Shown: positions 1 to 6,189 of the stretch, piece by piece
Numbering within the stretch: position 1 is the first letter of the stretch
Layout: the number at the start of each line of letters is the position of its first letter
The notes under the pieces: model-generated
Seen by the model: the letters and a program-made list of their open reading frames with translations, nothing else
Databases searched by the model: none
What the model was told of the DNA's origin: nothing
Source of the DNA: Rickettsiales bacterium
GTDB taxonomy: Bacteria > Pseudomonadota > Alphaproteobacteria > TMED109
Direction of reading: 5' to 3'
NCBI GenBank assembly: GCA_002720125.1
Contig: PBGQ01000036.1
Span: forward strand, 16,451 to 24,714
DNA: 8,264 bases
Program-made: the position numbers and the translations under genes

Positions 1-2
1 TG

Positions 3-302
3 AAATTAGCCCTCTTCGCGGCGTACTTGGAAGCTAATCGAATTAAAGATGCTAGAGAGCTTGCCAAAGCAATGATATCATCTGATAAGTTCCTGGAATT
101 TTGGGGAGAGTTGTGTCTAATATATATTGAGGCAATCAATGGGGAAAGAATATCAAGTAGCCAAATGTACAAAGAATTTTTAGAAAAAAATAAAATTTCA
201 TTAGAGGATCTTCTTCGAAAAATTGAGTCAAGCCCTATGGCTAGAAGAGAGTATTGGGTTAGAGAAGAATTAATAAGGTCATTAAAGAGCATTGCTGGAT
301 GA
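3..302 (+). CDS. 3' end of an unrecognised helical protein, cut by the left edge
   Basis: The reading frame is open from the first bases of the window to a TGA at 300-302, so this is the C-terminal part of a longer gene. A TTG at 27 could serve as a start, but it has no good Shine-Dalgarno site and the frame continues upstream of it in protein-like sequence (LALFAAYLEANR). About 99 residues are visible. They look mostly alpha-helical, are rich in Leu, Glu and Lys, and show no membrane segment or catalytic motif. The opening part (AAYLEANRIKDARELAKAM) resembles a TPR helix pair, and the end (REELIRSLKSIAG) resembles the closing segment of TPR-bearing cyclase proteins such as the one at the other end of this window. 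That link is only an impression. It is followed closely by the repeat block at 361-527. No function is assigned. Confidence 0.6.
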   Translation, partial: KLALFAAYLEANRIKDARELAKAMISSDKFLEFWGELCLIYIEAINGERISSSQMYKEFLEKNKISLEDLLRKIESSPMARREYWVREELIRSLKSIAG

Positions 303-360
303 TAGTTTTACGACTAAGCAATGAATAGTAGATTTATACAAGCAAGCTTAAATAAATTTG

Positions 361-527
361 ACAAAAATTTTGACAACAGTTTTCGTGATTTTCCTGATAA
401 TGCATAAGAAACAAAAGAAACATAAGAACTATTTTAAAGGGTTATGAGAAAACTGATAACTCCTGATAACAATCTCCGCGGGTTTTGATCCCGTGTACCG
501 TAGGTTCGAATCCTACCACCCCAGCCA
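361..527 (+). repeat. Direct repeat copy A: putative att site with tandem arm motifs and tRNA-Gln 3' half
   Basis: This 167-bp stretch aligns without gaps to 6190-6356, offset exactly 5,829 bp, with about 13 mismatches. Unbroken identity runs include 368-400, 422-450 and 479-527. The left part holds ordered short repeats. Two TTTTGACAA-like units lie near 356-379. Three 9-bp units of CATAAGAAa type lie at 403-429. Three units of TCCTGATAAC type lie at 392-401 (one mismatch), 451-460 (two mismatches) and 461-470 (perfect). The right part is the 3' half of a tRNA-Gln. Tandem short repeats next to a tRNA 3' end are the known layout of a tyrosine-recombinase attachment site, with arm sites plus core. 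That function is inferred; no integrase gene is present. Copy A is the more degenerate in its small repeats. Confidence 0.8.
478..527 (+). pseudogene. tRNA-Gln(UUG) 3' half, lacking the 5' half
   Basis: The 50 bases fold as the 3' part of a tRNA. The anticodon stem GCGGG (478-482) pairs with CCCGT (490-494) around the loop TTTTGAT, giving anticodon TTG at 485-487. A 5-base variable loop, a perfect T arm (GTAGG/CCTAC with loop TTCGAAT, 500-516), the 3' acceptor strand CACCCCA, discriminator G and an encoded CCA at 525-527 follow. Acceptor and anticodon fit glutamine tRNA. Upstream there is no D arm and no 5' acceptor strand TGGGGTG, so this cannot give a functional tRNA. The cut lies at the anticodon stem, a usual crossover place for integrases that use tRNA genes. 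A run of nine T follows at 539-547, as after many tRNA genes. Confidence 0.88.
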
Positions 528-777
528 TCTCTGTGTCATTTTTTTTTGTACCTATTTCCACTGAAATACCATTGACCTTTCGTCTATGCATTTTTTAATT
601 GTCAACTAATATATCCGATGAACTATTTTAAAATTTACTATTAAGACAACCAAAATTATGAAATACATATTATAATTGTTGACATAAAATTATACGAATT
701 ATTTGGAAGCTCAAGTATTGTAATTCAATTTCTCGGATCTTTTCCAAGATACAAACTAAGCAAGGAGCATTATTACA
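528..777 (+). promoter_or_regulatory. Leader region of the heme-uptake operon with candidate promoter elements
   Basis: This 250-bp gap separates the tRNA fragment from hmuT and holds no convincing gene. A perfect TATAAT occurs at 671-676 but has only a poor -35 match about 17 bases upstream. A perfect TTGACA occurs at 679-684, but the best -10 downstream (TATTTG near 700) is weak and closely spaced, so the promoter position is uncertain. Short AT-rich repeats of AATTAT type lie around 688-704. I looked for Fur, Irr and RirA operator patterns, expected for a heme operon, and found no clear match. The ribosome binding site AAGGAG at 762-767 sits 10 bases before the GTG start at 778. A run of nine T at 539-547 could end transcripts coming from the left. 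Confidence 0.35.
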
Positions 778-1677
778 GTGATGACCCAAAATTCTCAAAA
801 AAAAGTCTATTGGTTTCGTGAATTGAAAATGCTATTTTTTCTTCTTCTGACGCTAATCACATCGGAAACGTTTGCCCAATGCGAGAAGAGCACTAACTCT
901 AGCAAAATAGTAGGAGCTGGAGGATCTATTACCGAAACAATTTTTTATTTAGGTCTTGAAGATAATTTAGTCGCGCGTGATCTGACATCAAATTATCCCG
1001 AAAAGGCTCTTAAGTTACCTTCCATTGGTTACCTTCGTAACCTTTCTGTAGAGGGGCTGCTTTCATTGTCACCTTCTCTCATAATTTCAGAACCGGACAT
1101 TGGACCCGATAAGGTTGTGGAGCAGGTGAAGAAAACATCTGTAGAGATACGAATTTTGCCAGATGACTACAGCACGTCTGGGATTATTAAAAAAGCAAAT
1201 TGCGTAGGACAAATTTTGGGAGCGAGCCAAAAATACTTAGAACCTTTAACAAATCAACTAGAAATTTTGAAACAAAAACTGGAACTGAGTGCTGGTTCGA
1301 TAAGTGCCCAAAAAAAAATTATGATAATCCTAATGTTTAGAGGCACATCCCCTATTGTAGCTGGTGCTGAAACCTCAGGAAACGCCTTCATTGAGATGAC
1401 TGGAAATACAAATGCATTTTCAAATATCACCGGATGGAAACCTGTTGGAATTGAAGGCATTCTCGCCAATAACCCAGATTATATAATCGTGACTAAGAGA
1501 GCATTTTCTACTTTTAAATCCGTAGACTCATTTTTAGCCCAAACTGGATTGCAAGCAACTAACGCAGGGAAAAATAAAAGCGTATTAGTCGAGGATGGAA
1601 TGTCTCTGCTAGGTTTTGGACCAAGAACAATGGAAACTGGAATTAAAGTATTGTCATTGGTCAACAATAACCCTTAA
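778..1677 (+). CDS. hmuT: Periplasmic heme-binding protein of a heme ABC importer (HmuT)
   Basis: This is the substrate-binding component that carries heme in the periplasm to the HmuUV permease. The 299-residue length is normal for the family. The N-terminus has a basic region and a hydrophobic stretch at about residues 18-29, and a signal peptidase I site is likely after TFA (about residue 33). The protein then follows the helical-backbone binding-protein fold. Family signatures are GGSITETIFYLG (48-59), LPSIGYLRNLSVEGLLSL (80-97), the SPIVAG stretch, and LLGFGPRT near the C-terminus. Tyr85 in the IGY motif corresponds to the tyrosine that binds heme iron in characterised HmuT/ShuT/PhuT proteins. 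The start is GTG at 778, chosen for its spacing from AAGGAG; ATG at 781 is the next codon. A later ATG at 829 would give a shorter signal peptide but has no good ribosome site. A related cobalamin or siderophore binder is less likely, given the HmuT-type motifs. Confidence 0.88.
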   Translation: MMTQNSQKKVYWFRELKMLFFLLLTLITSETFAQCEKSTNSSKIVGAGGSITETIFYLGLEDNLVARDLTSNYPEKALKLPSIGYLRNLSVEGLLSLSPSLIISEPDIGPDKVVEQVKKTSVEIRILPDDYSTSGIIKKANCVGQILGASQKYLEPLTNQLEILKQKLELSAGSISAQKKIMIILMFRGTSPIVAGAETSGNAFIEMTGNTNAFSNITGWKPVGIEGILANNPDYIIVTKRAFSTFKSVDSFLAQTGLQATNAGKNKSVLVEDGMSLLGFGPRTMETGIKVLSLVNNNP

Positions 1678-1691
1678 AGAGAGAGATCTTC

Positions 1692-2702
1692 ATGCTTGAA
1701 CTTCTAGACTCAAGGCAGAAACTCACGATAATATGTTTATTGAGCTTGAGTATATTAGTTTGTATAATTGGATTATCTTTTGGAAGTTTCCAAATTGAGT
1801 TGACAAAAATATTTCTTGGATTTGGAGACCCGCTTCAAACCGAAGTGCTACTAAATATCAGATCCCCGAGAGTTCTTTTAGCAGCCTTCGTTGGGGCTGG
1901 ACTTGGAATTTCGGGGGCCGCTCTTCAAGGATTATTCCGTAATCCTTTAGCAGACCCCGCCTTAATAGGCGTATCTGCTGGGGCAGCGTTTGGGGCAGTA
2001 TCTGCAATTGTGCTAATCAATACCGGTTTGAGTTTTCTACAGTTAGGAAGCTTTTTGGTACCGTTAGCTGCCATCATAGGCTCACTTGTTGTAATAGGAT
2101 TAATATACATTTTGACAGCTAGTTTTACTAACTCCGGAATTTTGTACATGTTATTGGTCGGAATTGCATTAAATGCGATATCAACCGTAGGTATTGGTTT
2201 TCTCACATTTATCAGCTCAGACAGCCAGCTCAGGACTCTTACTTTCTGGATGATGGGAAGTTTTGGAAGCACAAGTTGGGAGCTATTATTACCAGCGGTA
2301 GTGTTAATTATGGTTACAATATTCACACTGGTATCTAATGCTAGAAAGCTAGACATTATGCAATTGGGTGAATCTGAAGCCTCTAGGATTGGAATTGATG
2401 TAGTGAAGACACGCAGGACAATAATAATATCGACAGCAGTAATGATTGGCATATGCGTTTCTTTGTCTGGCATTATCGGTTTCGTAGGATTGGTTATTCC
2501 TCACATGGTTCGAATGTTAGCTGGATCAAGTCATACCTATCTATTGATAGGATCTGCCATAATGGGAATGCTAATAACGGTTTTAGCAGACTTATTTTCA
2601 CGCTTAGTAATTCAACCTGCAGAGCTACCAATTGGTTTGGCTACTAGCGCATTAGGGGCTCCTTTCTTTCTCTGGCTAGTCTTACGATTACGAAATAAAT
2701 GA
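1692..2702 (+). CDS. hmuU: Heme ABC transporter permease, FecCD/BtuC family (HmuU)
   Basis: This inner-membrane permease forms the translocation channel as a dimer, takes heme from HmuT and is driven by HmuV. The 336 residues are almost all hydrophobic, with about ten membrane helices as in BtuC. Clear family signatures are RSPRVLLAAFVGAGLGISGA (57-76), LQGLFRNPLADPALIGVSAG (78-97), the cytoplasmic coupling segment LGESEASRIGID (225-236), GFVGLVIPHMVR (263-274), and the C-terminal PAELPIGLATSALGAPFFLW (309-328). The PAELPIG/LGAPFFLW ending is typical of heme and iron-siderophore permeases. The start ATG lies 14 bases after the hmuT stop and is preceded by a purine-rich AGAGAGAG ribosome site. 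The stop codon overlaps the hmuV start in an ATGA junction, so translation is probably coupled. The family is certain; heme as substrate follows mainly from the neighbouring hmuT. Confidence 0.9.
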   Translation: MLELLDSRQKLTIICLLSLSILVCIIGLSFGSFQIELTKIFLGFGDPLQTEVLLNIRSPRVLLAAFVGAGLGISGAALQGLFRNPLADPALIGVSAGAAFGAVSAIVLINTGLSFLQLGSFLVPLAAIIGSLVVIGLIYILTASFTNSGILYMLLVGIALNAISTVGIGFLTFISSDSQLRTLTFWMMGSFGSTSWELLLPAVVLIMVTIFTLVSNARKLDIMQLGESEASRIGIDVVKTRRTIIISTAVMIGICVSLSGIIGFVGLVIPHMVRMLAGSSHTYLLIGSAIMGMLITVLADLFSRLVIQPAELPIGLATSALGAPFFLWLVLRLRNK

Positions 2703-3472
2703 GTATTAAGACTTACAATTTATCTCAGAAATACGGAGATCAATATATTTTGAGAGATATTAATATTGAGGTTTTTCCGGGACAAGTTCTTGGTATTATT
2801 GGACCAAATGGTTCTGGAAAATCAAGCCTTGTAAAGATAATCGCTGGAGACTTCTCTTCAACTGATGGGCATGTAGAATATGAAAATATTCCTCTCAAGG
2901 AGTATTCGTTGCTGGAAAGAGCTAGATATCGCAGTGTCGTATCTCAAGAACAGAACATCATGTTTGATTTTACTGTGAGGGAGGTAATTGAAATGGGTAT
3001 CCTTGGAGGCTATGGTTTTAGCTATAATTCAGAAGTCTGGAAAAATTTTAAAATAGTTGTTAAAACATTGGGAATAGATAAATACTCCAACCGAAGTATC
3101 AGAACTCTATCTGGGGGAGAATTAAAGAGAGTACACTTGGCTCGTGCGTTAATACAGATATGGCAGCGTACCGACTACATAAAATCTAAATATATTTTTT
3201 TAGATGAACCCACTTCCAATTTAGACATAGGCCAAGAACTTAGCTTTTTAAATTTTATTAAAGGCGAAGTAGACCGAGGTTTGGGTGCCGTAATAATCTT
3301 CCATGATTTAAATTTAGCTGCTCACTTTTCAGATAAAATCTTAGTATTGTCGGAAGGAAAAATCTTAGATTTTGGGGTTCCCTACGAAATTCTAACACCT
3401 TCTCTTGTTCAAAAAGCATATGGTTTAAAAGTAAGTGTGACAAAAAGACCTTTTAGATTATCGTATTTTTAA
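2699..3472 (+). CDS. hmuV: Heme ABC transporter ATP-binding protein (HmuV)
   Basis: This is the cytoplasmic ATPase that powers heme import through HmuU. The 257-residue length is normal. All ATPase elements are present in order: Walker A GPNGSGKS (35-42), Q-loop Gln83 in VVSQEQ, the ABC signature LSGGE (137-141) followed by LKRVHLARAL, Walker B YIFLDE (165-170) with catalytic Glu170, D-loop SNLD (173-176) and H-loop His202 in FHDLNLAA. The insert between signature and Walker B (IWQRTDYIKSK) is of the kind seen in HmuV proteins. The start ATG overlaps the hmuU stop by four bases and has no Shine-Dalgarno site of its own, which points to translational coupling. The protein looks intact and functional. 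The substrate is inferred from the operon, because ATPases of the HmuV, BtuD and FecE types are closely related. Confidence 0.9.
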   Translation: MSIKTYNLSQKYGDQYILRDINIEVFPGQVLGIIGPNGSGKSSLVKIIAGDFSSTDGHVEYENIPLKEYSLLERARYRSVVSQEQNIMFDFTVREVIEMGILGGYGFSYNSEVWKNFKIVVKTLGIDKYSNRSIRTLSGGELKRVHLARALIQIWQRTDYIKSKYIFLDEPTSNLDIGQELSFLNFIKGEVDRGLGAVIIFHDLNLAAHFSDKILVLSEGKILDFGVPYEILTPSLVQKAYGLKVSVTKRPFRLSYF

Positions 3473-3486
3473 ACTATCTTAGTTTC

Positions 3487-3828
3487 ATGAACATTTTTAT
3501 TGAAAAATTTGAATATTTTTTGTCTTTAAACATAAAGTTTTTTAAAGCAAGGTCCCTTAAGCATTTAATCGTAATCTTTACGATATTCGCCATAAGTGGA
3601 AGCATAGCAGTTTATAGCTCAAAAAACTTACTTCTGCTCTTAAATTTAGACCCATCAGTTGTCAGTCAACATTTTTATTGGCCATTACGGTTACTAGTTC
3701 TACTAATAGCATATCAATTTATACTCCTCTTCGTGAGTTCTGTTTTTGGTGAATTTGATCATTTTTCTAGATACAGTCTTAAATATATTTCAGGACTTAG
3801 GAAAAACAAACCCGCTGGCGACAGCTAA
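3487..3828 (+). CDS. Small membrane protein with two predicted transmembrane helices, function unknown
   Basis: This 113-residue protein has a charged N-terminus (residues 1-25), a hydrophobic segment at about 26-44 (LIVIFTIFAISGS), a loop, a second hydrophobic segment at about 66-86, then FGEFDHFSRY and a basic C-terminal tail. The pattern of helix with SGS, then helix, then FGxFxxF recalls small proteins annotated as DUF6787. That comparison is from memory and needs a profile search. It lies 14 bases after hmuV on the same strand, so it may be the last gene of the heme operon. It has no clear Shine-Dalgarno site, and the start ATG at 3487 is chosen because it is the first in the frame after the hmuV stop. 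A role as a helper of heme import is possible but is not shown by the sequence. Confidence 0.65.
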   Translation: MNIFIEKFEYFLSLNIKFFKARSLKHLIVIFTIFAISGSIAVYSSKNLLLLLNLDPSVVSQHFYWPLRLLVLLIAYQFILLFVSSVFGEFDHFSRYSLKYISGLRKNKPAGDS

Positions 3829-3832
3829 AAAC

Positions 3833-3871
3833 AACTAACTCTTTTTAGTTTTATTAGTCGTTTCATACGAC
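3833..3871 (+). terminator. Weak hairpins after the operon, possible terminator
   Basis: Just after the stop of the small membrane gene, AACTAA (3833-3838) pairs with TTAGTT (3845-3850) around a six-base loop and is followed by a T-rich stretch. A second hairpin pairs GTCGT (3857-3861) with ACGAC (3867-3871) around five bases. Both stems are short and the first is AT-rich, so termination here is only a possibility. The facing minus-strand permease gene ends at 4013, so a terminator serving the forward operon would be expected in this convergent gap. Confidence 0.3.
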
Positions 3872-3964
3872 CGCAAATTGATGTCTTTTCTGTTAGCATT
3901 ACAATAGTTTTGATTTGTTTCCATAGTTTATGTCAAAAGTAATCAAGTTTTTACGCTTCCTTAT

Positions 3965-3992
3965 TTAGGATCGAGTCCTACCACCCCACCCA
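3965..3992 (+). pseudogene. Decayed tRNA 3' end (T arm plus acceptor strand), probably tRNA-Gln
   Basis: These 28 bases match the last 28 bases of the tRNA-Gln fragments at 500-527 and 6329-6356 at 24 positions. The stretch TCCTACCACCCCA is unchanged and the final CCA is in register. One mismatch breaks the first pair of the T stem, others lie in the T loop, and the discriminator is C instead of G. No anticodon arm is visible upstream, and the 130-bp arm region found in copies A and B is absent. It has the same orientation as the other two fragments. I read it as an older or different attachment-site scar. A chance match is unlikely at this length, but a remnant of another tRNA species cannot be ruled out. 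Confidence 0.65.
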
Positions 3993-4012
3993 TTTAAACA
4001 GCATCAATATAA

Positions 4013-4909
4013 TTATTTCTTGGTTTGCATCTCTGACCAAACATAGATAATAACAGCCATAATGACAGAAGACCCTCCTATAAGTGTCCAGAAGGCTGGC
4101 ACTTCATCTATGAAAAGCCAAACCCAAAATGGCCCCAAGGCAAATTCCAATAGCATAAACAGAGTTAACTCAGCGGCTATTAAATACTTAGAGGCATATA
4201 CAAAAAGTGAGTTGGGTATAAATGAAATAATACTCCCCAGAAGTATACACTTTAATAAATCAAGCCAGGATATTGCTATATCTTGACCTAAAATAGATAG
4301 GCAAACTAAGCATATAACCAATCCTGAGATAAGAACACTGGGAAGCATTTCTATGTCTTTATTTTTTCGAAGCATTATAGCATAGCCAGAAAAACAAAAT
4401 GCAGTGATTAGTGCCATTGAGGTACCATAAAAAGAATTTGAACGAAGGCCAGACACCATCATCAAACTTACGCCAAACCCGGCAATAATCATCGTAATCA
4501 AGGTTTGCCTTGAGACCCTTTCATTTAATAAAATTCTGGCTAAAAAAGCACTTATAAATGGTATTGAGGCAAGAATAAAAAGTGTAGCGGCAACGGTTGT
4601 GCTTGTAATTGCTTGAATAAAACATATGCCAGCAGAGGCAAGAAGAATTCCAGCTAGAATACCTGACCCACCAACTCCTGTAATTTTTCTTAAAGTATTT
4701 GTTTGGTATCTTAATGTAAGGATTAACAGGATTGTAAACGAAAGTGCAAGCCCTCTGTAAAGGCTAATTTGGAGTGGCCCAGCAGTGTCCATTCCTCTGA
4801 TTATTAAACCCGCAAAGCTTATTATGCTAGACCCAAGAACCATAAGAAGCATTGCATTTATTCGTGTACTTCTAAAAAGTTTATAGTTATTTAATTTATT
4901 ATTTTTCAA
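4013..4909 (-). CDS. EamA/DMT-superfamily permease
   Basis: This is a predicted inner-membrane transporter of the drug/metabolite transporter superfamily with about ten helices, made of two EamA repeats (roughly residues 20-150 and 160-290). Typical features are the arginine-bearing second helix ISLYRGLALSFTILL (48-62), the end of the first repeat with LLNERVSRQ (127-135) before GFGVSLM, and the end of the second repeat with FIDEVPAFWTLIGGSSVI (266-283). The substrate is unknown; relatives export amino acids or other metabolites. The proposed start is a TTG at 4909, with weak purine-rich sequence upstream; an in-frame TAA lies 30 bases before it. The ATG at 4852 (residue 20) is an alternative start just before helix 1. 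A possible -10 (TATAAA) lies at 4934-4929. It is 132 bp downstream of the second permease gene on the same strand and may be cotranscribed. The two permeases are only distant relatives, so this is not a recent duplication. Confidence 0.85.
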   Translation of the reverse strand: MKNNKLNNYKLFRSTRINAMLLMVLGSSIISFAGLIIRGMDTAGPLQISLYRGLALSFTILLILTLRYQTNTLRKITGVGGSGILAGILLASAGICFIQAITSTTVAATLFILASIPFISAFLARILLNERVSRQTLITMIIAGFGVSLMMVSGLRSNSFYGTSMALITAFCFSGYAIMLRKNKDIEMLPSVLISGLVICLVCLSILGQDIAISWLDLLKCILLGSIISFIPNSLFVYASKYLIAAELTLFMLLEFALGPFWVWLFIDEVPAFWTLIGGSSVIMAVIIYVWSEMQTKK

Positions 4910-4965
4910 TTTTACGGGATCTTTCTCGTTTATACCTACTTAATGATTTCTTAACTATTTTGAGG

Positions 4966-4984
4966 TGTAAAACTAAATTTTACA
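4966..4984. promoter_or_regulatory. Perfect 7-5-7 palindrome upstream of the EamA gene
   Basis: TGTAAAA (4966-4972) and TTTTACA (4978-4984) form a perfect inverted repeat around CTAAA, in the 132-bp gap between the two minus-strand permease genes. It lies about 57 bases upstream of the TTG start at 4909 and just above a possible -10 (TATAAA, 4934-4929) with a poor -35. It lacks a following T run on either strand, so it is a poor terminator. Its size and symmetry would suit an operator for a dimeric regulator. In AT-rich sequence such palindromes also arise by chance, so confidence is low. Confidence 0.3.
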
Positions 4985-5041
4985 TAGACGCAAAAACTAA
5001 GATGAATATATAGGAAAACACTCATAAACTCTTAACTTGAT

Positions 5042-5977
5042 CTACCATTGTTTTTCCGCAGCGACAATCTCTTCTCTAACGCTCTCTCTTATGAAAATAT
5101 ATATGCCGCTCAAAGATATCATGACCATCCCAAGAAAAGATAAAAGATCGGGAATTTCCTCAAAAATGATATAACCTGCCAATAAGGCATACACCAGAAG
5201 TACATACTCTATTGGCGCATTAGATTGAGGTGACCCTATATTATAGGCATATACCAGTGAGAAAATACCGATTGTGCCAGTAAATGCAATAATCACTAGC
5301 GCCACTAAAGTGTCAAATTCAGTGATTTCCCATGGTATATAGAGAAACTGTAACTGATTAATCTCCATATTTGGAAAAGCATTTGTGACCAAAATTGTTA
5401 TAAAAGGGCTTAGAATTAATCCCCCAAAATAAATATGAAAAGACTGTTGAAAGGCGTTATCTCTATCACTTGTTTTCTTTGCTAAAAGCATACCAATGGA
5501 ATAGCTAAATGCAGTTGCTATTGGAAAAAGCATATACCAATCAAAATTGTAGATAGAAGGTTTGATGATTAATAGCGTACCTGTGAAACCAATAATAATT
5601 GCAGTAATCCTATGAAATCCTATTGAGATTTTAAGGAAAAATATCGATATTATAGTAACGATTATAGGATGGATAAAAAATAAACTGGTGGCTATAGCTA
5701 AGGGTAACTTAGAGATTGAAATATAAAACATAGTGAACCCTAGAAAAAAAGAACTTCCTCTAAAAATAGCGATCAATGGATATGAGGATCCAAATTTTAT
5801 AGGTTTCCTTAAAAACCATAAAAGGCCTGTTAATAGGATAGTTCCTAACGCTGCTCGAAAAAATAGAATCTGAGTTAAAGAAACCTGATTTTCTAATGAT
5901 TTGATAACTATATCCTGAATGCAAAATACAGCCATTCCAATGACTATAAAAAGCATACCTCTTTTTTCTGAAGACAT
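5042..5977 (-). CDS. EamA/DMT-superfamily permease (RhaT-like)
   Basis: This is a second predicted inner-membrane permease of the DMT superfamily, 311 residues, with about ten helices in two EamA repeats (roughly 7-139 and 148-296). Diagnostic features are the first-repeat helices with SLTQILFFRAALGTILL (33-49), FRGSSFFLGFTMFYIS (72-87) and PLAIATSLFFIHPIIV (92-107), GFTGTLLIIKP at 130-140 closing repeat one, and FEEIPDLLSFLGMVMI (272-287) closing repeat two. The glutamate usual at the end of repeat one (normally like LGERVG) is missing; the sequence there is LKISIG (115-120). Repeat two keeps its Glu pair. The substrate cannot be read from the sequence. The start ATG at 5977 has a good ribosome site (AGGGA, complement of 5985-5989) eight bases upstream, and a possible promoter lies at 6032-6005. 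It reads toward the other permease, possibly in one transcript. Confidence 0.88.
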   Translation of the reverse strand: MSSEKRGMLFIVIGMAVFCIQDIVIKSLENQVSLTQILFFRAALGTILLTGLLWFLRKPIKFGSSYPLIAIFRGSSFFLGFTMFYISISKLPLAIATSLFFIHPIIVTIISIFFLKISIGFHRITAIIIGFTGTLLIIKPSIYNFDWYMLFPIATAFSYSIGMLLAKKTSDRDNAFQQSFHIYFGGLILSPFITILVTNAFPNMEINQLQFLYIPWEITEFDTLVALVIIAFTGTIGIFSLVYAYNIGSPQSNAPIEYVLLVYALLAGYIIFEEIPDLLSFLGMVMISLSGIYIFIRESVREEIVAAEKQW

Positions 5978-6004
5978 TGCTAAATCCCTGCAAATTCATT
6001 TGCT

Positions 6005-6032
6005 CTTTTAGCCGAATCTAAACTCTTGTCAA
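6005..6032 (-). promoter_or_regulatory. Candidate promoter of the EamA gene pair
   Basis: On the minus strand a perfect -35 TTGACA (complement of 6027-6032) is followed after 16 bases by TAAAAG (complement of 6005-6010), which matches the -10 consensus at four positions. This would place the transcript start near 5998, about 20 bases before the ATG at 5977, leaving a short leader that contains the AGGGA ribosome site. One caution is that TTTTGACAAG here also resembles the TTTTGACAAC units of the nearby repeat block, so the box could belong to that system instead. Confidence 0.42.
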
Positions 6033-6189
6033 AATAAATTTGAAGCCTAAATACTTTGCGCTCTTGGGCGCTAAAAGACCCGGTGTCATAGAACTTTTCT
6101 TAATGCTATTTTCATTGAAACAAGATAAAAATTGACAAACAAAAATGGCCCCTTAATGCTGAAAAAATTTTGTTTAAACTTGGTTTTTG

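Noticed and set aside
403..429. CRISPR array or plasmid-type iterons in the short tandem repeats
   Set aside because: The units are only 9-12 bp, adjacent or in small groups, with no spacers, no cas gene and no replication initiator gene. Their fixed place beside a tRNA end fits an attachment site better.
478..527. A functional tRNA-Gln gene
   Set aside because: The 5' acceptor strand and D arm are absent upstream. I also looked for a displaced TGGGGTG 5' half elsewhere in the window, as in permuted tRNAs, and found none.
1254..1667. Minus-strand open frames inside hmuT
   Set aside because: They lie opposite a well-supported gene with clear family motifs, have low-complexity translations and no ribosome sites.
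1925..2473. A 182-codon minus-strand frame inside hmuU
   Set aside because: It is the complement of a membrane-protein gene with full FecCD signatures. The translation shows no domain and is an expected shadow of that codon use.
2453..2647. A 64-codon plus-strand frame within hmuU
   Set aside because: It overlaps hmuU in another frame, has no ribosome site and a composition unlike a protein.
778..3472. Vitamin B12 (btuFCD) or siderophore importer
   Set aside because: The binding protein has the IGY motif and LLGFGPRT ending typical of heme binders, and the permease ends with PAELPIG/LGAPFFLW. No cobalamin riboswitch was recognised in the leader.
4062..4286. A 74-codon plus-strand frame opposite the first EamA gene
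   Set aside because: It is fully inside a well-supported minus-strand permease gene and has no supporting signal.
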